Assembly (NCBI GenBank): GCA_018897875.1
Contig: JAHIKF010000404.1
Span: forward strand, 1-14,772
Direction of reading: 5' to 3'
Length of the DNA stretch: 14,772 bases
Source: Pseudomonadota bacterium
GTDB lineage: Bacteria; Desulfobacterota; Desulfobaccia; Desulfobaccales; 0-14-0-80-60-11
Part shown: piece after piece, positions 1 to 8,133 of the stretch
How the letters are laid out: each line of letters begins with the position of its first letter
Numbering within the stretch: the stretch's first letter is position 1
The notes under the pieces: generated by a model
Told to the model about the DNA's origin: nothing
Databases searched by the model: none
The model's input: the letters and a program-made list of their open reading frames with translations, nothing else
Made by a program: the position numbers and the translations under genes

Positions 1-20
1 GAGTCCGGCCCCAGGCACCA
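1..20 (+). tRNA. 3' end of a tRNA (partial, Leu-like acceptor)
   Basis: The first 20 bases parse exactly as the last 20 positions of a tRNA. GAGT fits the end of the T-loop, CCGGC the 3' half of the T-stem, CCCAGGC the 3' half of the acceptor stem, A the discriminator and CCA the encoded tail. The 5' part lies outside the window, so the anticodon cannot be read. An acceptor starting GCCTGGG with A73 would suit a tRNA-Leu, but that is a guess. The integrase gene directly downstream supports this as a tRNA used as an attachment site. Confidence 0.75.
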
Positions 21-45
21 ATGATTTCAATGGGTTACAGTTGGC
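1..45. other. Probable attachment-site region at tRNA 3' end
   Basis: Between the tRNA CCA end (base 20) and the integrase stop codon (bases 46-48) there are only 25 bases. Tyrosine integrases commonly recombine within tRNA 3' ends and leave their gene next to the restored tRNA, so the att core probably lies in about 1-20 plus a few flanking bases. I saw no second copy of the tRNA 3' sequence elsewhere in the window on either strand, so the other att site is not visible here. Confidence 0.45.
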
Positions 46-1149
46 TCAGGTTGTGGGACCTGGGCCGGTTTTTTTAATTGCGGGTGAATCTGAGTGTGAC
101 TTTCCCCTGGCTTGTTCATAGACAGCCATAGCCGCAATCTCAGCTTGGTTAATCGAGTGGAGATAAATTTCGGTGGTGGTCCGGTTCTCGTGGCCCAAAA
201 TGCGCTGAATAGATCCGAGCGGGACGTTGCAGTTGTCCATGAGTGAAGCCCCGGCATGTCTTAAGGCATGAAAGCCGAATCGCCTGATGCCAGCTTTGGT
301 GCAAAGATTTTTTAGGACTTCCCGCCTATCTTTGAACGGGCCGACCTTCCTCTCGCCATTGTCCCGGCTCACATAAGAATGCCAGAAAACCCAGGGTCTG
401 GTCTTATCCCTATCGGAAAACCTGCGGGATAGGATACTGAAGACTTTCTCGGTCATCGGCACTTTCCTCGGGGTCAAGTGGCCACCCCGTTTCTTCCGGG
501 TGTAGAGCACCACGTATCGCTGCTCGAGGTTCACATCGTCCCAGACAAGGCGGTTGACTTCGCTGACCCGGCCCATGGTGTCCCGTAAGAGCCATAGGTA
601 ATCCTGAACTTCAGGGTCAGCGAGGGCGATCAGCGTGTCTATGTCCTCTGCCGCCGGCACGTACTTAAACCTCTTTGCCATGGGCAGGAAACTTAAGCCT
701 ACAACCGGGTTTTCGGTGATCCAGCCCTTCTTTTTTCCGAAATTAAACGTGGCCTTGAGGTAGCGAATTTCCTTATTGGCGGTAAAGGCGGAGACTTTGC
801 TACGGTCCAGGATGAACCGCTCCACCATATCTCGGGAAATTTCGCTGCATGTGAACTCTTTCCACTGCCTAACCCATCTCCGGGCGGATACCTGGTAGGT
901 CTGGTAGTAGCTCTCGGAATTATAGTCCTTAACGTGGTCCAGTCGCCTATTCACCAGGTCGAAGAAGGCCATGTCGGTCTGGGTCGTCTCCACCGGCTTC
1001 ATCGGCGCCGGGTTCAGAATTTCCTCCTTTTTTTGAATTTCGGCCTGTTTGGCCTCTCTCTTGGTTTTGAAGTACCGGGATGTGTGCCGTCTCCCGTTGA
1101 GAGTGAAATCGGCCTTCCACCCTCGGTCCTTCTGAAAATAGATGCTCAT
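46..1149 (-). CDS. Tyrosine recombinase / phage-type site-specific integrase
   Basis: This gene encodes a site-specific DNA recombinase that would integrate and excise a mobile element at the neighbouring tRNA. The predicted protein has 367 residues, typical for the family. Residues 1-45 resemble the AP2/arm-binding N-terminal domain (GWKADFTLNGRR, then a KTKREAKQAE helix). A SAM-like core-binding domain covers about 60-160 and the catalytic domain follows. The catalytic set is present: Arg194 in MGRVSE, a basic strand TRKKRGG, His294 and Arg297 in HALRH, His320 in LGHENR, and the nucleophile Tyr329 in TEIYLH. An upstream GTG-type start at 1200 is possible, but ATG at 1149 has an AAGGAG ribosome site 7 bases before it and begins directly with the domain. 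The gene runs towards the tRNA end at base 20. It appears intact, so the element may have been recently mobile. No excisionase gene was seen. Confidence 0.93.
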   Translation of the reverse strand: MSIYFQKDRGWKADFTLNGRRHTSRYFKTKREAKQAEIQKKEEILNPAPMKPVETTQTDMAFFDLVNRRLDHVKDYNSESYYQTYQVSARRWVRQWKEFTCSEISRDMVERFILDRSKVSAFTANKEIRYLKATFNFGKKKGWITENPVVGLSFLPMAKRFKYVPAAEDIDTLIALADPEVQDYLWLLRDTMGRVSEVNRLVWDDVNLEQRYVVLYTRKKRGGHLTPRKVPMTEKVFSILSRRFSDRDKTRPWVFWHSYVSRDNGERKVGPFKDRREVLKNLCTKAGIRRFGFHALRHAGASLMDNCNVPLGSIQRILGHENRTTTEIYLHSINQAEIAAMAVYEQARGKSHSDSPAIKKTGPGPTT

Positions 1150-1199
1150 AGAGGTTCTCCTTCCCAGGGAAGAACAGAGAACCCCCAAGTTTCCTGCCA

Positions 1200-1254
1200 C
1201 CCAATATCTTCCAATGCCGGTAAACCCAGCTCAGGCTCTTCCGGAGATATTGGG
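1200..1254. repeat. Inverted repeat upstream of the integrase gene
   Basis: CCCAATATCT (1200-1209) is repeated exactly in reverse complement as AGATATTGGG (1245-1254), with 35 bases between the arms. It lies 51-105 bases upstream of the integrase start, between that gene and the truncated propeller gene. It could be an operator for the integrase promoter, a recombination arm site, or a scar at the junction where the propeller gene lost its 5' end. Ten exact bases are suggestive, not decisive. Confidence 0.4.
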
Positions 1255-1257
1255 CAA

Positions 1258-1821
1258 CATCCTCTCTGTGCCGTAAACCCCGACGGCAGCGAAAAGTGGA
1301 GGCTCACTGACGGGTGGGGGGGTGGAACAGGAGCCCCCGTTATTGACCAGGACGGCACCATCTATACTGGTGGCAAGGTTGGCAACTCTATGGGCCTTTA
1401 TGCCATTAATCCAGATAAGAGTGTCAAGTGGACAACCACGGAGACGTGGGCCACCTTTACCACCCCCTGCCTGGGACCTGATGGCAATATCTATGTGGTA
1501 AATAAAAACGGGCTCACAGCTATCAGCAATTCCGGGGCCTTTGTGTGGAGACTGGAATTACCTGATATCAACAATACTTCCTCCCCGGTGATTGACAAGA
1601 ATAACACCATCTATTTGGCAGCCGGCCGCAAGCTATATGCCGTGAGACCTGACAAAAGCATCAAGTGGACCTTTGAAGCAGGCAATAAGATCTCTACCCC
1701 GGCCATTGGAGCGGATGGGAGAATCTACTTTGGCGCCGACGACGGTTATCTCTATGCTGTGGGTCGTCCGGTTTCCGCCGGCATGCAACCCGGCATCATC
1801 CAGCTCTTGCTGGAAAATTAA
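1258..1821 (+). pseudogene. PQQ-type beta-propeller protein, 5'-truncated remnant
   Basis: About 185 codons encode repeated blades of a PQQ-like (BamB-type) beta-propeller. Blade motifs recur with the pattern YAxxPDKSxKW: LCAVNPDGSEKW, LYAINPDKSVKW and LYAVRPDKSIKW. Between them are strands such as APVIDQDGTIYTGG, TPCLGPDGNIYVV, SPVIDKNNTIYLA and TPAIGADGRIYFG. The C-terminus (YLYAVG..., ending LLLEN) and the stop codon look natural. There is no signal peptide, no start codon and no ribosome site at the 5' end. Homology stops near 1260, at the inverted repeat behind the integrase. The reading frame stays open further upstream only as the antisense of the integrase, which I treat as chance. 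This looks like the surviving C-terminal part of a longer secreted or periplasmic propeller cut by the insertion or a later deletion. Domain assignment is strong; pseudogene status is inferred. Confidence 0.75.
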
Positions 1822-1996
1822 GCGACCAGGGTTATCGGTTATTATGCCGTAATTTTCAGGAGCATCTTCGGGGTTAAACTCGGGGAGAGAGGTCACCATA
1901 ACCCTTTTTGGACTGCGGTGTCCATGGGTACTGCATAATCTCGGGTAACGACATTTATCCGAAACTGATACCATTTGGCGATCAATGGACAATTTT

Positions 1997-2054
1997 TGTA
2001 GGGGGGGACCTGCGTGTCCCCCCAAGAGGGCGCACACACAGGTGCGCACCTACA
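1997..2054. repeat. Compound palindromic intergenic repeat (two hairpins in an outer stem)
   Basis: An outer pair TGTAGG (1997-2002) and CCTACA (2049-2054) encloses two inner hairpins. The first is a G-run pairing with GTCCCCCC (about 2001-2022). The second is GCGCAC (2030-2035) with GTGCGC (2042-2047). Such compound palindromes occur as dispersed, non-coding repeats in many bacterial genomes. No gene overlaps it convincingly: the short open frames here are just the repeat read through. The wider 1822-2260 stretch contains this repeat and the next one and otherwise nothing I recognise. Confidence 0.6.
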
Positions 2055-2138
2055 TATACCTTGTTCCTTTTTGACCGCAACTCAGTATGAACACCCAAAT
2101 TATACCAAGTCGAGACCTCTACGAAAGTCCCCTCACCG

Positions 2139-2218
2139 GTCATTCTGAGGCAGTGAAGCGACCGAAGAATCTCATAACTCCAAGTAAATACGAGATCCTT
2201 CGCTGCGCTCAGGATGAC
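2139..2218. repeat. Long imperfect palindromic repeat (dispersed hairpin element)
   Basis: The left arm GTCATTCTGAGG...GAAGAATCTC (2139-2173) is matched in reverse complement by GAGATCCTTCGC...CAGGATGAC (2192-2218), with an 18-base AT-rich centre. The arms resemble a hairpin repeat that I recall as widespread in Deltaproteobacteria, Chloroflexi and other phyla. It lies 43-122 bases beyond the stop codon of the efflux operon's last gene. It could therefore act as an mRNA 3' stabilising or termination structure for that operon, although no U-tract follows it. Confidence 0.6.
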
Positions 2219-2260
2219 AAAATGGCTTGGCGCAGAGGCCTCAACTCAGGATCATTCACC

Positions 2261-3679
2261 TTAAGGCGCCGTGCTTGAGTCGCCGCCCCCGCCCAATACC
2301 GCATAAAGCCGCACCTGATTGGCGAGCTTCGTTAGACGGATGGCGATGAGTCCCTGCTGCGCGGAGTAGAGTGAGCGTTGCGCATCCAGCACGTTCAGGT
2401 AAATGTCGATCCCCTTCTGATAGCGCATATTAGAGAGCCGGTAGGTTTTCGAGGTGGCGTCCAGCAGGGATTGTTGCGCCTCCATCTGATCGCCCATGGT
2501 TCCCCTTCTGGCCAGGGCATCGGCAACCTCCCGGAATGCCACCTGGATCGCCTTTTCATATTGAGCCACGGCGATCTCCTTGTCCACCTTGGTTACTCTC
2601 AGCGCCGGCCAGGTGCGGGCATCGAAGATCGGCAGAACGATCTGAGGGGCGTAATTCCAGACGAACGATCCGGATTTGAACAGCCCCGACAGGTCGCCGC
2701 TGGCGCTTCCTATGGCGGAGGTGAGCGAGATGCGGGGGAAAAAAGCCGCCCGGGCCGCGCCGATATTGGCATTGGCGGCCTTGAGCAAGTTTTCCGCCTG
2801 CAGAATGTCAGGGCGACGCAGGAGCACTTCCGAGGACGTCCCGGGCGCAACGTCCGGCAGGGGTGCAACGACGCTCAACACCTCCGGCAACAGGTCGGCC
2901 GGCACCGTTGAGCCTGCCAGCAGGTTAAGGGCATTGTTATCCTGAGCCGCCAGTTCGGTGTACCGGGCGACGTCCACCCGGGCCGCATCCACTCGCGTCT
3001 GCACCTGGCGCAGATCCAGTTCGTGTGCCAGTCCAACTTCAAAGCGCCGGCGAATTAAATTGTAGGCCGCCTGCTGGCTCTCGAGGGTGGATTGGGCCAG
3101 TTTGAGGTTTTCCCGATCCGCGGCCAGGGTCAGATAAGCGTTGGCAATTTCGGACACCAGCAATATCTGCGCACTGCGGCGGGCCTGTTCCGTGGCGAGG
3201 TATTCCTCCAGGGCTCGTTTCCCCAGGCTGCGGATACGGCCGAAGAAATCAAGCTCCCAGGAACTGAAGCCCAGATTGACGCCGTACTCCTCCAAGGTCA
3301 CCAAACCGGTGGAGCCGGAAATCCTGACGTGTTGCTTGGTGGCGGTGACGCCCGTTTCCAACGTCGGTAAAAACTCGGCCCGCTGGATGCGGTACAACGC
3401 CCGCGCCCTTTCAACATTTAAGGCGGCCACCCGCAGATCACGGTTGTTTTTCAAGGCGGTCGCAATGATCGCTTGAAGCTGTTCACCCGCAAAGAATTCC
3501 CGCCATTGCAGGTCGGTGGCAACCTTCGCCCCCTGCGTGGATGGGGTCTCTTTGTAGGCCGGACCTCTTGGCCATTCGGCGGGAATCGGGGCTTCGGGCC
3601 GGGTGTATTTCGGTATCATGGTGCAGCCGGTGGGCAGAACGGCGGTTATCGCCAAAAATAAAAAAAGTTTCTTTATCAT
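2261..3679 (-). CDS. RND efflux outer-membrane channel lipoprotein (OprM/NodT family)
   Basis: This gene encodes the TolC-like outer-membrane exit duct of a tripartite efflux pump. It has 472 residues, normal for the OprM/NodT family. It begins with a lipoprotein signal peptide ending ...AVLPTGC, lipidated Cys19, followed by the typical post-lipobox PKYTRPEAP segment. The -3 residue is Pro, so the lipobox is non-canonical. Two outer-membrane efflux repeats follow. The second contains the family hallmark LRRPDILQAENLLKAANA, IGAARAAFFPRISLTSAIG and the VLPIFDA strand. ATG at 3679 is preferred over an upstream start at 3715, because it has GAGGGG 7 bases upstream and starts the signal peptide. 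Only one base separates it from the stop codon of the pump gene, so translation is probably coupled. It is the last gene of the tetR-adaptor-pump-channel operon. Confidence 0.95.
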   Translation of the reverse strand: MIKKLFLFLAITAVLPTGCTMIPKYTRPEAPIPAEWPRGPAYKETPSTQGAKVATDLQWREFFAGEQLQAIIATALKNNRDLRVAALNVERARALYRIQRAEFLPTLETGVTATKQHVRISGSTGLVTLEEYGVNLGFSSWELDFFGRIRSLGKRALEEYLATEQARRSAQILLVSEIANAYLTLAADRENLKLAQSTLESQQAAYNLIRRRFEVGLAHELDLRQVQTRVDAARVDVARYTELAAQDNNALNLLAGSTVPADLLPEVLSVVAPLPDVAPGTSSEVLLRRPDILQAENLLKAANANIGAARAAFFPRISLTSAIGSASGDLSGLFKSGSFVWNYAPQIVLPIFDARTWPALRVTKVDKEIAVAQYEKAIQVAFREVADALARRGTMGDQMEAQQSLLDATSKTYRLSNMRYQKGIDIYLNVLDAQRSLYSAQQGLIAIRLTKLANQVRLYAVLGGGGDSSTAP

Positions 3680-3680
3680 A

Positions 3681-6600
3681 TCACTGCCCCTCTGGAGGAT
3701 TGAGGGCGTCCGCATCGGGCTCTGCCGTTTGGTCGCCTTTCTTTCTTTCGAACAGTTGCACTACCCCCACATAAAAGAGGGGAATGAAGAAGATCGCCAG
3801 GAAGGTGGCCGTAACCATGCCGCCCAGGACGCCGGTGCCGATGGCGGTTTGGGCGCCGGCGCCGGCCCCGGTGGCCATGGCCAGGGGCAGGACGCCGAAC
3901 CCGAAGGCCAGCGAGGTCATGACGATGGGACGCAGCCTTAATTTGGCCCCTTCCAGCGTGGCCTCGATCAATCCCATGCCCTCGTCTACTTTGGCCATGG
4001 CGAATTGAACGATCAAAATGGCGTTCTTGGTCGTGAGCCCTAAAACGGTGAGGAGCCCGATCTGGAAGTACACATCGTTGGGCAGTCCCCGCGTTGATGA
4101 GGCCACCACTCCGCCGATGACCCCCAGCGGCAATACCAGCATGATCGAAATGGGAACAGTCCAGCTCTCGTAAAGGGCCGCCAGGCAGAGAAAAATCACG
4201 ATCATGGAAAAGGCGTAGAGCAGCGGCGCCTGGGACTTTGCCATCCGCTCCTGGTAGGAGAGTCCGGTCCAGTCAAAACCGATGCCCTTGGGCAGCTTCG
4301 AGACGATCTCTTCCATGGCGACCATCGCCTCCCCTGAGCTCCTCCCGGGCGGCGGTTCACCCCAGATGTTCATCGACGGGAAGCTGTTGAAACGCTCCAG
4401 TCGCGGCGACCCCTGGAACCAGTGGCCGCCGGCGAAGGAAGTAAACGGCGTCATCGTCCCGGCGGCATTGCGCACATAGAGCCGCTCCAGGTCTTTGGGC
4501 AGCATCCGAAAGGGGGCGTCGGCCTGGACGTAGACCCGCTTCACCCGTCCGCCCTGGATGAAGTCGTTGACATAGGCGCTGCCGAAGGCCGCCGAGATGG
4601 TGTGGTGGATGGCGCTGATGGGAACCCCCAGGGCGCCCGCCTTTTCCCAATCCACGTCGATGCGGTATTGGGGCACATCTTCCAGGCCGTTGGGGCGGAC
4701 ACGGATCAGCCTCGGGTCCCGGGCGGTCATGCCGAGCATCTGGTTGCGGGCCGCCATCAAGGCTTCGTGTCCCAGACCGCCCCGGTCCTGCAATTGAAAG
4801 TCAAACCCGCCCGCCTGTCCAAGCTCAAGGACTGCCGGCGGCGGGAAGGCGAACACCCTGGCGTTGCGGATCTTCGAGAACTTTCCCATGGCCCGTCCCA
4901 CCACGGCATTAATTTTCAGGTCCGCTCGGCGGCGCAGCTCCCAGTCCTTGAGGTGGATGAATGCCAGCCCCACATTCTGCCCGGTTCCGGAAAAGCCCCG
5001 GCCGGCGAGCGTGAAGCAGGACGCTACCGCTTCCTTTTCATCCACCAGAAAATGGCTGCGGACTTGATCCAGGACGTGCCCGGTCTGCTCCAGGGTCGAA
5101 CCCGTCGGCAGCATCGCCTGGGAGAACATGATGCCCTGGTCCTCATTGGGGAGATACGCGGTGGGCATGCGCTGGAACAGGAATACCAGGACCGCCACCA
5201 TCAGCAGGTAAATAAACAGGTAGCGGAGCTTCCGGGCGAGAATGCGGCCCACCATGGCCTGGTACCGGTCCCGGGCCCAAAAAAAACCCCGGTCGAACCA
5301 CCGAAAAAATGGCCGAAAGAGAGAGAAACCGGTCTCCGCACCCTCTTGCCCCTTGGCCACCGGCTTGAGGAGCGAGGCGCACAGAACCGGGGTCAGGATC
5401 AGGGCCACCAGGACCGACAGCAGCATGGCCGCGATGACGGTCACGGAAAACTGGCGGTAGATGACCCCGGTGGAGCCGCCGAAGAACGCCATGGGGCCGA
5501 ACACCGCCGAGAGCACCAGCCCGATGCCGATCAAGGCGCTGGTGATTTCTCCCATGGACTTGCGGGTCGCCTCCCTGGGCGAGAGCCCCTCCTCGCTCAT
5601 GACCCGTTCCACGTTTTCCACCACCACGATGGCGTCGTCCACCAGAAGGCCGATGGCCAGCACCATGGCGAACATGGTCAGCATGTTGATGGAGAACCCG
5701 AACAACCCCAGGACCGCGAAGGTTCCCAGGATCACCACCGGCACCGCCAGGGTCGGAATCAGCGTGGCCCGGATGTTTCCCAGGAAAACATACATCACCA
5801 GAAAGACCAGCAGAATCGCCTCGAACAGGGTCCAGACCACCTCGTTGATGGCCACCTTCACGAAGGGCGTGGTATCGTAGGGGTAGATGACCTTCATGCC
5901 GGCGGGGAAGTACCTGGACAACTCCTTCATCTTCGCCTTGACGCCATCGGCGGTATCCAGCGCATTGGCGCCGGCGGCCTGCCGGACGGCCATGGCGGCC
6001 GCGGGTTTGCCGTTGTAAAGCGCTTGACTGCCGTAGCGCTCGGTGCCCAGCTCCGTCCGGCCCACGTCGCGCACGCGCACGATGGAGCCGTCCGGGTTGA
6101 TGCGCAGCGGGATGGCGGCGAACTCCTCCGGGGTCTTGAGCAGATTCTGGACGATGATGGAGGCGTTCAGCCGCTGGCCGGCCACCGCCGGCGCCCCGCC
6201 GAACTGGCCGGCGGAAATCTCGACGTTGTAGGCCTGAAGCCCCTGGATGACATCTTCCATGGTCAGACGGTAATCGGCCAATTTATCCGGATTCACCCAG
6301 AGCCGCATGGCATACTGGGAACTGAAGACCTCCACTTCACCCACTCCCGGCACCCGCGCCAGAACCTGCTCGACGTTGGCCTGGGCATAGTCCGCCAGGT
6401 CAATGTCATCCATGCTGCCGTCTTCCGAGACCAGACCCACAATGATGAGCCAGTTTCTGGTTGACTTGCTGACCTTGACACCCTGGCGCTGCACCACGTC
6501 GGGCAAACTCGCCATGGCGAGCTGGAGCTTGTTCTGCACCTGGGCCCAGGCAAGGTCCGGATCGGTCCCCGGAGCAAAGGTCAGCTCGATCCTCCCGGCC

Positions 6601-6860
6601 CCGGAGGCATCGCTGGTGGCCGACATGTAGAGCAACTTGTCGAATCCGGTCATCTTCTGTTCGATGATCTGGACCACGCTGTTTTCCACGGTTTCGGCCG
6701 AGGCCCCGGGATAAAAGGCGTCAATGGCGATGGACGGAGGCGCGATGGGAGGATACTGGGAGATAGGCAGATTGTGGATCGCCAGTCCGCCCGCCAGCAT
6801 CATGATGATGGCGATGACCCAGGCGAAGACCGGGCGGTCCAGAAAGAAGTTCGATAACAT
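3681..6860 (-). CDS. RND multidrug efflux pump, inner-membrane subunit (HAE1 family, AcrB/MexB-like)
   Basis: This is a proton-driven inner-membrane transporter that would capture amphiphilic compounds from the periplasm and outer leaflet and feed them to the outer-membrane channel. It has 1059 residues, close to AcrB (1049). The N-terminus MLSNFFLDRPVFAWVIAI is the family signature around TM1, followed by QYPPIAPP. The proton-relay residues are present: Asp-Asp at 408-409 in GLLVDDAIVVVENVER (TM4), Lys945 in GLTTKNAILIVQF (TM10) and an Arg near 975 in RLRPIVMTSL (TM11). The two large periplasmic loops typical of the family lie between TM1-TM2 and TM7-TM8. ATG at 6860 is chosen over GTG at 6863, because GGAGG sits 6 bases upstream of the ATG. 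The adaptor gene stops 12 bases upstream. The substrate cannot be read from the sequence. A 680-codon open frame on the opposite strand is an antisense shadow. Confidence 0.97.
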   Translation of the reverse strand: MLSNFFLDRPVFAWVIAIIMMLAGGLAIHNLPISQYPPIAPPSIAIDAFYPGASAETVENSVVQIIEQKMTGFDKLLYMSATSDASGAGRIELTFAPGTDPDLAWAQVQNKLQLAMASLPDVVQRQGVKVSKSTRNWLIIVGLVSEDGSMDDIDLADYAQANVEQVLARVPGVGEVEVFSSQYAMRLWVNPDKLADYRLTMEDVIQGLQAYNVEISAGQFGGAPAVAGQRLNASIIVQNLLKTPEEFAAIPLRINPDGSIVRVRDVGRTELGTERYGSQALYNGKPAAAMAVRQAAGANALDTADGVKAKMKELSRYFPAGMKVIYPYDTTPFVKVAINEVVWTLFEAILLVFLVMYVFLGNIRATLIPTLAVPVVILGTFAVLGLFGFSINMLTMFAMVLAIGLLVDDAIVVVENVERVMSEEGLSPREATRKSMGEITSALIGIGLVLSAVFGPMAFFGGSTGVIYRQFSVTVIAAMLLSVLVALILTPVLCASLLKPVAKGQEGAETGFSLFRPFFRWFDRGFFWARDRYQAMVGRILARKLRYLFIYLLMVAVLVFLFQRMPTAYLPNEDQGIMFSQAMLPTGSTLEQTGHVLDQVRSHFLVDEKEAVASCFTLAGRGFSGTGQNVGLAFIHLKDWELRRRADLKINAVVGRAMGKFSKIRNARVFAFPPPAVLELGQAGGFDFQLQDRGGLGHEALMAARNQMLGMTARDPRLIRVRPNGLEDVPQYRIDVDWEKAGALGVPISAIHHTISAAFGSAYVNDFIQGGRVKRVYVQADAPFRMLPKDLERLYVRNAAGTMTPFTSFAGGHWFQGSPRLERFNSFPSMNIWGEPPPGRSSGEAMVAMEEIVSKLPKGIGFDWTGLSYQERMAKSQAPLLYAFSMIVIFLCLAALYESWTVPISIMLVLPLGVIGGVVASSTRGLPNDVYFQIGLLTVLGLTTKNAILIVQFAMAKVDEGMGLIEATLEGAKLRLRPIVMTSLAFGFGVLPLAMATGAGAGAQTAIGTGVLGGMVTATFLAIFFIPLFYVGVVQLFERKKGDQTAEPDADALNPPEGQ

Positions 6861-6872
6861 CACAGTCCTCCG

Positions 6873-8075
6873 TCAGTTCGATTCTGCAGGCGAGCGTTTC
6901 GTATTCGGGGCTTTCACGCCGCCCTTGGGGCCATCCCAGGGAATGACCTTGACCGCGGCGCCTGGCCGCACATTCATGGCGCCCTCGACGATCAACCGCT
7001 CTCCGGCCGCCAGCCCGGATGCAACGAGCCATTGGTCGGCGATGGCGCGATTGAGTGTCAACACCCGCTGCTGGACCTTGCCGGCCTCATCCACGACCAG
7101 CGCCACGGGTTCCCCTTTGGGATTTCGGCTCACCCCTTGTTGAGGCACCAGGATAGCCTGGGCATCGATACCCTCCTGGACCACGGCCCGCACGAACATG
7201 CCCGGCAGGAGCAGATGTTTCGGATTCGGAACCACGATCCGCAGGGTGAAAGACCCGGTCGCCGGGTCCACCGTCACATCGCGGAATTGCAGGGTGCCTT
7301 CCAGGGAATACGGGGTGCCGTCCTCCAGGAGGATGCGGACTTTTCGAAGGTTGGCTTCATTGGCGCTGAGCCGGCCGGCCTCAAGGTTGCGTTTCAAACG
7401 CAGCAAGTCGGCGGACGATTGGGTCACATCGACGTAAATGGGGTCGAGTTGTTGGATGGTGGACAGAGAAGTGGGCTGATACGCGGTCACCAGCGCCCCC
7501 ACCGTGACGCTGGACTTGCCGATGCGCCCGGATATGGGCGCGGTGACCCGGGTGTAGCCCAAATTGATCCGGGCCCCTTCAACTGCCGCCTGCCAATATT
7601 CAATCTCGGCCCGGGCCTGTGCCACGGCTGCCGCGGCGTCGTCGTAGTCCTGCCGGCTGACCGCTTTGTCGGCCAGCAATTCCTGGTATCGTTCGGCCCG
7701 CAACCGGATCGACGGCAGATTGGCCTGGGCCTTGCCCAGCGAGGCCTTGGCCGAGTTATGCGCCACCTGAAAGGGCGCCGGATCAATCTGGTAAAGCAGT
7801 TGTCCGGCTTTGACATCGGAGCCCTCCTGGAACAGGCGCTGCTTGATGATGCCATTGACCTGCGGGCGGATTTCCGCCACCAGGTAGGCAGAGGTACGGC
7901 CCGGCAACTCGGTGCTCAGCTCAACCTGCTGCGGCTGAATGGTCACCGTGGCCACTTCCGGGACCGGCGTGGCTTGCTTCCCGGGCCCGCGGTCGCAGCC
8001 GCCCAGCAAAATCGTCAGAGCCATCAAAACCACAGCCCATCTCAGTGGTTCATAATCATTCCTGTTCAGTTGCAT
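6873..8075 (-). CDS. RND efflux periplasmic adaptor lipoprotein (AcrA/MexA family)
   Basis: This is the membrane-fusion protein that links the RND pump to the outer-membrane channel. It has 400 residues. A lipoprotein signal peptide ends LTILLGGC, with lipidation at Cys27. The two halves of the lipoyl domain are at about 64-100 (VAEIRPQVNGIIKQRLFQEG and the VKAGQLLYQIDP segment) and 170-200 (YTRVTAPISGRIG, then VGALVTA). The alpha-helical hairpin rich in Ala/Gln/Arg lies between them (102-168). The beta-barrel and membrane-proximal domains follow to the C-terminus. An in-frame TTG start at 8090 exists, but ATG at 8075 has GGGGAG 7 bases upstream and gives a standard signal peptide. It is downstream of tetR with a 58-base gap in which I see no terminator, so it is probably co-transcribed with tetR. 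Confidence 0.95.
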   Translation of the reverse strand: MQLNRNDYEPLRWAVVLMALTILLGGCDRGPGKQATPVPEVATVTIQPQQVELSTELPGRTSAYLVAEIRPQVNGIIKQRLFQEGSDVKAGQLLYQIDPAPFQVAHNSAKASLGKAQANLPSIRLRAERYQELLADKAVSRQDYDDAAAAVAQARAEIEYWQAAVEGARINLGYTRVTAPISGRIGKSSVTVGALVTAYQPTSLSTIQQLDPIYVDVTQSSADLLRLKRNLEAGRLSANEANLRKVRILLEDGTPYSLEGTLQFRDVTVDPATGSFTLRIVVPNPKHLLLPGMFVRAVVQEGIDAQAILVPQQGVSRNPKGEPVALVVDEAGKVQQRVLTLNRAIADQWLVASGLAAGERLIVEGAMNVRPGAAVKVIPWDGPKGGVKAPNTKRSPAESN

Positions 8076-8133
8076 CAGAAATCTCCCCAATATCGGTGAT
8101 AAACGTATTTAGCCGGCAAACCCAGGCAGGAAA

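Noticed and set aside
934..1257. 5' extension of the propeller reading frame into the integrase region
   Set aside because: The frame is open but is only the complement of the integrase coding sequence. Propeller-like residues begin near 1260.
4422..6464. 680-codon open frame on the plus strand across the RND pump gene
   Set aside because: It is the antisense of a certain RND gene in GC-rich DNA. The protein is rich in His, Gln, Gly and Asp with no domain, typical of a shadow frame.
7032..8099. 355-codon plus-strand open frame opposite the adaptor gene
   Set aside because: The antisense strand of the adaptor lipoprotein shows no domain and no ribosome site.
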